Source: Fodinibacter sp963763015
GTDB lineage: Bacteria > Actinomycetota > Actinomycetes > Actinomycetales > Dermatophilaceae
Direction of reading: 5' to 3'
Length of the DNA stretch: 64,000 nt
Assembly: GCA_963763015.1 (NCBI GenBank)
Contig: CAVXML010000010.1
Span: 1-64,000 of the forward strand
Shown here: piece by piece, positions 60,019 through 64,000 of the stretch
Layout of the letters: each line of letters begins with the position of its first letter
Position numbering within the stretch: the first letter of the stretch is position 1
Program-made: the position numbers and the translations under genes
The notes under the pieces: generated by a model
What the model saw: only the letters and a program-made list of their open reading frames with translations
What the model was told of the DNA's origin: nothing
Databases searched by the model: none

Positions 60019-60768
60019 GTGAGCCAGAACGCGCCCGAGCACCCCCGCCTCGAGCTGCTGCCCGCGGTCGACGTCGTCGAAGGTCGTGCCGTCCAGCTCG
60101 TCCAGGGCGTCGCGGGCACGGGCGGCGAGTTCGGCGACCCTCTCGAGGCGGCCCTGGCGTGGCAGGAGCAGGGCGCGGAGTGGGTCCACCTCGTCGACCT
60201 CGACGCCGCCTTCGGCAGGGGCTCGAACGCCGCGCTGCTCGCCACCATCGTCGGCCACCTGGACATCCGCGTGGAGATGAGCGGCGGCATCCGTGACGAA
60301 GAGTCGCTCGAGCGGGCCCTGGCGACCGGGTGCCGCCGGGTGAACCTCGGCACCGCTGCCCTGGAGGACCCCGCCTGGACGGCGTCGGCCATCGCCGAGC
60401 ACGGTGACCGCATCGCCGTCGGGCTCGACGTGCGGGGCACGACCCTCGCCGCGCGCGGCTGGACGCGAGAGGGTGGGGAGCTCTGGGAGACGCTCGCCCG
60501 CCTCGACGCCGAGGGGTGCGCCCGCTACGTCGTCACGGACGTGGCGAAGGACGGCATGCTGCAGGGGCCGAACATCGAGCTCCTCCGCCAGGTGTGCCGA
60601 CGCACCGAGCGGCCGGTCGTCGCCTCGGGGGGCGTCTCGACGCTGGCCGACATCTCGGCCATCCGTGACCTCGTCGCCGAGGGCGTGGAGGGCGCCATCA
60701 TCGGCTCCGCCCTCTACCGAGGGGCGTTCACGCTGCGGGAGGCGCTCGACGTGGCGGACCGCCCGTGA
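60019..60768 (+). CDS. priA: Phosphoribosyl isomerase A (bifunctional HisA/TrpF)
   Basis: In actinobacteria PriA isomerises both ProFAR (histidine) and PRA (tryptophan). The 249-residue barrel has LLPAVDVVEGRAVQLVQG, EWVHLVDLDAAFGRGSN, VEMSGGIRDEESL, VGLDVRGTTLAARGWT and YVVTDVAKDGMLQGPN, all matching the PriA pattern. GTG 60019 follows GAAGGA (60006-60011) with seven bases, which decides the start over longer in-frame options. PriA identity is inferred from similarity and from the actinobacterial setting. Confidence 0.95.
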   Translation: MSQNAPEHPRLELLPAVDVVEGRAVQLVQGVAGTGGEFGDPLEAALAWQEQGAEWVHLVDLDAAFGRGSNAALLATIVGHLDIRVEMSGGIRDEESLERALATGCRRVNLGTAALEDPAWTASAIAEHGDRIAVGLDVRGTTLAARGWTREGGELWETLARLDAEGCARYVVTDVAKDGMLQGPNIELLRQVCRRTERPVVASGGVSTLADISAIRDLVAEGVEGAIIGSALYRGAFTLREALDVADRP

Positions 60769-60864
60769 CGCCCCCAGGAATCTCGGAGTGACCCGACGTC
60801 GCCCGGGGGGCACGCGGGCCACGACGACCACAGGCACGGCCCCGGACCCGCCGACTCGGCGCGG

Positions 60865-61566
60865 GTGCCCTGGGCGGGGCGCGACCTCTCGCCGAGCGGG
60901 TTCGAGGCCGACACCGGTGGTGCCGACGAGCACCTGCGTGCGCTGCTCGCCGACGCCGGGACGGACGACGCGACCCTCATGGCGGCGGTCCAGGCCGCCC
61001 GGTTCGTCGTGCCGATCGTCGCCGAGCCGACCGCGGTCGAGGCGAGCGGCCGCCACACCGTCGAGAAGCAGGTCGACATGGCTGCCGTCACCCTGGTCGC
61101 CCCCGACGGGACCCGCGCCCTGCCGGTCTTCACGGGCACCGACGCCCTCGCGGCCTGGGACGCCTCGGCCCGACCGGTACCGGTGACGCCGGCACGGGTG
61201 GGGCAGGCGGCGGTCACCGAGCGCTGCGACGTCGTCGTCGTGGACGTCGCAGGGCCGGCGACCCGGGTCCTGCGGCCGTCGATGGTGTGGGCGCTCGCCC
61301 AGGAGCGCCCGTGGGAGCCGGCCCTCACCGACCCGTTCGTCGACCGGAGCGTCGCGGCGGCGGTCGACGCGGAGGGGGACGTCACGGCCTACGAGCTGGA
61401 GGACGGCCCGCCCCACGGGGAGGGGATACTCGGGGTGGTCCTCGACCTGCGGCCGGGGCTGACACCCGAGGAGGTGCGCGGGGTCGCCACCAGGCTGGGT
61501 GAACGGCTCGCGACCGACGGCGAGCTCCGGGCGCGCATCGACGGGCTCGCCTTCCGCATCCGCTGA
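60865..61566 (+). CDS. SseB family protein
   Basis: The protein has an SseB N-terminal-type domain: AVQAARFVVPIVAEP, VAPDGTRALPVFTGTDALAAWDASARPVPV in outline, and PSMVWALAQERPW, then a C-terminal LGVVLDLRPGLTPEEV. Function is unknown. GTG 60865 is the only start in this frame, but homologues continue upstream. In-frame sequence before it (HAGHDDHRHGPGPADSA) looks like the family's His-rich N-terminus, while the nearest GTG (60788) is in another frame. One base missing or extra in the G-run near 60804-60810 would explain this. Confidence 0.75.
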   Translation: MPWAGRDLSPSGFEADTGGADEHLRALLADAGTDDATLMAAVQAARFVVPIVAEPTAVEASGRHTVEKQVDMAAVTLVAPDGTRALPVFTGTDALAAWDASARPVPVTPARVGQAAVTERCDVVVVDVAGPATRVLRPSMVWALAQERPWEPALTDPFVDRSVAAAVDAEGDVTAYELEDGPPHGEGILGVVLDLRPGLTPEEVRGVATRLGERLATDGELRARIDGLAFRIR

Positions 61567-61685
61567 CGCCGCACGCCGCACGGTCGCGGGGAGTCGGTTC
61601 GGGTGCGGTCGTGAAGTCTGCCGGGTCGGACGGGGAGAGTGGTGGCGATTTCGGGGGATGCCGTGCGCGCTGGTAGCCTTGTGCG

Positions 61686-61927
61686 TTGACCGACCGCCCT
61701 TCGGGGCGGTGTGCAAGAGAAGCTTCGCTTCCACCCGCGTCGACCTCCAGGTCGCCGGGTCCGAACAGGTCCGCGACGAGACGTCGCGCCGCGCCCGCGA
61801 GGGCGGGGCGACGGCATCCCGTGGCGGTCGGTCCGGACGGAACCCGAGGCTCCTCGTGCACACGGCACGGGGAGCCTTCCTCGTCGCCGCTGGTCGCACG
61901 GACAGCGACGTGACGAAGGAGAAGCAC
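61686..61927 (+). promoter_or_regulatory. Structured 5' leader of infC-rpmI-rplT
   Basis: A -10-like TAGCCT at 61674-61679 would start a leader of about 240 bases. It holds three early hairpins: ACCGCCC-TTCG-GGGCGGT (61693-61710), GAAGC-TTC-GCTTC (61719-61731) and CGACCT-CC-AGGTCG (61741-61754). Such leaders on this operon are autoregulated by L20 in other bacteria. The mechanism here is inferred. Confidence 0.55.
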
Positions 61928-62581
61928 ATCAGCGAGCCACGCATCAACGACCGCATCCGGGTCCCGGAAGTGCGGTTGGTCGGCCCGAACGGCGAGCAGG
62001 TCGGCATCGTCCGCGTCGAGGACGCCCTTCGCCTCGCCGCCGAGGCGGACCTCGACCTCGTCGAGGTCGCCCCCATGGCCAAGCCGCCGGTCGCCAAGCT
62101 CATGGACTTCGGCAAGTACAAGTACGAAGCCGCCATGAAGGCCCGCGAAGCACGCAAGAACCAGGTCAACACGGTCATCAAGGAGATCAAGCTCCGCCCG
62201 AAGATCGACCCGCACGACTACGGCACGAAGAAGGGCCACGTCGAGCGGTTCCTCAAGGGCGGCGACAAGGTCAAGGTCACGATCATGTTCCGCGGCCGTG
62301 AGCAGTCCCGGCCCGAGCTGGGGTTCCGGCTCCTGCAGCGCCTCGCCGAGGACGTGCTCGAGCTCGGCACCGTGGAGTCGTCGCCGAAGCAGGACGGCCG
62401 GAACATGGTCATGGTGCTCGCACCGACCAAGAAGAAGGCCCAGGCCATGGCCGAGCAACGGCGCCGCCGCGACGAGGCGGGAGCCACGGCGTCGGCCGAG
62501 CACGCCCCGCCCGCCGACGACGTCGCGCCGGCCGAGGCCCCCGTCGCAGGCGTCACCGCCGACGCCGAGACGACCGCCTGA
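61928..62581 (+). CDS. infC: Translation initiation factor IF-3, probable AUC start
   Basis: IF-3 keeps ribosomal subunits apart and checks the start codon. The 217-residue protein has EPRINDRIRVPEVRLVGPNG, LVEVAPMAKPPVAKLMDFGKYKYE in outline, and GKVKVTIMFRGREQSRPELG-like C-domain sequence. Similarity begins at ISEPRINDR. AAGGAG (61916-61921) lies six bases before ATC 61928, and GTG 61910 has no ribosome binding site, so I choose ATC. A rare start codon is known for infC in E. coli (AUU), where it lets IF-3 limit its own synthesis. The tail is a Pro/Ala/Asp-rich extension. Confidence 0.9.
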   Translation: MSEPRINDRIRVPEVRLVGPNGEQVGIVRVEDALRLAAEADLDLVEVAPMAKPPVAKLMDFGKYKYEAAMKAREARKNQVNTVIKEIKLRPKIDPHDYGTKKGHVERFLKGGDKVKVTIMFRGREQSRPELGFRLLQRLAEDVLELGTVESSPKQDGRNMVMVLAPTKKKAQAMAEQRRRRDEAGATASAEHAPPADDVAPAEAPVAGVTADAETTA

Positions 62582-62632
62582 CCAGACGTCCCCCGCACGC
62601 CAGCACCACCGAACCACAAGGAGATCGGCACC

Positions 62633-62827
62633 ATGCCGAAGAACAAGACGCACAGTGGCGCCAAGAAGCGCTTCCGGGTGACCGGGTCGGGCAAGGTCAT
62701 GCGCGAGCAGGCCGGCCACGTCCACAAGTTCCACGAGAAGACGCCGCAGAAGGCGCGCGCCCTCAGCAGGGACGTCCTGGTCTCGAAGGGCGACCTCGCG
62801 AAGGTCAAGAAGCTCCTCGGCCGCTGA
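62633..62827 (+). CDS. rpmI: 50S ribosomal protein L35
   Basis: The 64-residue basic protein starts MPKNKTHSGAKKRFRVTGSG and continues HKFHEKTPQKARALS, the standard L35 sequence. AAGGAG precedes ATG 62633. It lies 51 bases after infC and 45 before rplT, in the conserved infC-rpmI-rplT order. Confidence 0.97.
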   Translation: MPKNKTHSGAKKRFRVTGSGKVMREQAGHVHKFHEKTPQKARALSRDVLVSKGDLAKVKKLLGR

Positions 62828-62872
62828 CGCCGTCCACCCCCCAGTTCTCGCACAGAAGCAAGGAGTACTCAC

Positions 62873-63256
62873 GTGGCACGCGTGAAGCGGGCGGTCAACG
62901 CCCAGAAGAAGCGCCGGGTCGTCCTCGAGCGCGCCAGCGGCTACCGCGGACAGCGCTCGCGCCTGTACCGCAAGGCCAAGGAGCAGGTGCAGCACAGCCT
63001 CGGCTACGCCTACCGCGACCGCCGGGCCCGCAAGGGCGACTTCCGTCGCCTGTGGATCCAGAGGATCAACGCCGCGGCCCGCGCCAACGGCATGACCTAC
63101 AACCGCTTCATCCAGGGCCTGAAGGCTGCTGAGATCGAGGTCGACCGCCGGATGCTCGCCGAGCTGGCCGTCAACGACGAGGCCGCGTTCACCGCGCTCG
63201 TCGAGATCGCCAAGGCGAACCAGCCCGCGCGTGAGCCGGCCGGGGCCCCCGCCTGA
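62873..63256 (+). CDS. rplT: 50S ribosomal protein L20
   Basis: The 127-residue basic protein has ARVKRAVNAQKKRRVVLERA, GYRGQRSRLYRKAKEQV, RDRRARKGDFRRLWIQRINAAAR and YNRFIQGLKAAEIEVDRRMLAELAV, typical of L20. AAGGAG lies upstream of GTG 62873. L20 also regulates its own operon in several bacteria. The next gene starts six bases after its stop. Confidence 0.97.
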   Translation: MARVKRAVNAQKKRRVVLERASGYRGQRSRLYRKAKEQVQHSLGYAYRDRRARKGDFRRLWIQRINAAARANGMTYNRFIQGLKAAEIEVDRRMLAELAVNDEAAFTALVEIAKANQPAREPAGAPA

Positions 63257-63261
63257 ACGAC

Positions 63262-64000
63262 GTGGCACCACTGACCAACCCCCGGGCCGACCGGGTGCGG
63301 TCGGTGCGGGCGCTGTCGAGGCGGCCGGTGCGTGATCGCACCGGCCGCTTCGCCGTCGAGGGGCCGCAGGGTGTGCGGGAGGCGGTGCGCCACGCCCCGT
63401 CGCGGGTCCGCGACGTCTACGTCACCCGCGATGCCCTGGTCCGCTACGCGGACGACATCGTCGTGCCCGCGCGCGCCGCGCAGCTCTGGGTGCGCGAGGT
63501 GACCCCTGAGGTCCTGGCCGCGATGGCCGGCACCGAGGCGCCTCAGGGCGTGCTGGCGGTCGTCGACACCGTGGGCCAGGACCTCGAGACGGTGCTGGAT
63601 GCCGGCCCGAGCCTCCTCGTGCTCCTCACCCACGTGCGTGACCCCGGCAACGCCGGCACCGTGATCCGGGGCGCGGATGCCGCTGGCGCTGATGCGGTGC
63701 TCGTGAGCGCGGCATCCGTCGACGTGCACTCGCCCAAGGTGGTGCGTTCGACGGCCGGGTCGCTCTTCCACCTGCCGGTCGTTCCGGACCTCGACGCGGT
63801 GTCGACGCTGCGGCGGCTGCAGGCCCGCGGCATCCGCACGTACGCCGCCGACGGCTCGGGCTCGACGTCGCTGTCCGACGCCGATCTCTCGCACCGGCAC
63901 TGCTGGGTGATGGGCAACGAGGCCTGGGGGCTCGACGACGAGGTGCGGACCGCCTGCGACGACGTGGTCCGCGTCCCGATCTACGGTCGGGCCGAGTCGC
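63262..64000 (+). CDS. SpoU/TrmH-family RNA 2'-O-methyltransferase, cut by the window edge
   Basis: The gene begins at GTG 63262 and runs off the right end; 246 residues are visible. It has a substrate-binding N-domain (RFAVEGPQGVREAV) and the SPOUT motifs HVRDPGNAGTVIRGADAAGAD and VMGNEAWGLDDEV. Motif 3 begins at VPIYGRAES at the edge. It would methylate ribose in 23S rRNA or tRNA. Its position after rplT is the same as TsnR-type genes in other actinobacteria. Confidence 0.92.
   Translation, partial: MAPLTNPRADRVRSVRALSRRPVRDRTGRFAVEGPQGVREAVRHAPSRVRDVYVTRDALVRYADDIVVPARAAQLWVREVTPEVLAAMAGTEAPQGVLAVVDTVGQDLETVLDAGPSLLVLLTHVRDPGNAGTVIRGADAAGADAVLVSAASVDVHSPKVVRSTAGSLFHLPVVPDLDAVSTLRRLQARGIRTYAADGSGSTSLSDADLSHRHCWVMGNEAWGLDDEVRTACDDVVRVPIYGRAES

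Noticed and set aside
1..64000. CRISPR arrays, retrons or other spaced-repeat defence arrays
   Set aside because: No regularly spaced short repeats and no cas or reverse-transcriptase genes were seen on either strand.

Overview
The window is high-GC chromosomal DNA from an actinobacterium. Supporting features are a type II fatty-acid operon behind a FasR-like PucR regulator (fasR-fabD-fabH-acpP-fabF), a homodimeric AceE, DUF3052 next to AhpE, a C4-zinc-ribbon (CdsZ) gene, an RNase H fusion protein, polyphosphate glucokinase, glnA2-glnE, and a PriA-type HisA. From about 7.9 kb to the right end the gene content resembles the region holding glnE, glnA2, panB, RNase H, CdsZ, Nif3, ahpE, DUF3052, aceE and fabD in Mycobacterium tuberculosis, but it is rearranged. 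A Micrococcales member, perhaps of the Intrasporangiaceae, is my inference and is not proven here.

Layout. (1) 1-7.84 kb is a decayed accessory segment. It holds two multiply frameshifted pseudogenes (918-1517, and a DUF6544 gene at 1682-2808), a large LuxR/MalT-type regulator, a small conserved protein, a DUF4386 membrane protein, the tail of an MFS transporter, and the catalytic tail of a tyrosine recombinase lying beside the 3' end of a tRNA(CAU) gene. (2) 7.9-14.4 kb carries a secreted protein, DUF3145 and the FAS-II operon. (3) 14.4-35.1 kb is core metabolism: argG with a leaderless promoter and candidate ARG box, aceE with one frameshift, fdhD, PH-domain membrane proteins, DUF3052, ahpE, tRNA-Val abutting nif3, cdsZ, RNase H, an OafA-like acyltransferase, rhodanese-metZ, yaaA and an RNB ribonuclease. 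(4) 35.13-40.16 kb starts with the RNase P RNA gene, whose last 20 bp recur twice more as exact direct repeats. They bracket two cargo segments: hydrolase, small membrane protein, CBS protein and ArsB/NhaD-type transporter; then one small secreted protein. There is no integrase inside. (5) 40.2-55.3 kb carries DUF2971, an MBL-fold hydrolase, ppgK-map, a frameshifted AbiEi-like gene, a methyltransferase, two secreted metalloproteases around panB, and glnA2-glnE. (6) 55.4-64 kb carries hisD-hisC-hisB-(unknown)-hisH and priA, SseB, then infC-rpmI-rplT and an RNA methyltransferase cut by the window edge.

Three window-wide patterns stand out. The octamer GGATGCCG occurs, by eye, about once per kb in the core parts but was not seen in the two accessory segments. 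About a dozen genes have a TANNNT hexamer ending 6-8 nt before the start codon, which points to leaderless mRNAs. Indels break several genes: many in the first 3 kb, one in aceE, one in the AbiEi-like gene and perhaps one before the SseB gene. Decay and sequence error cannot be told apart from this window alone.
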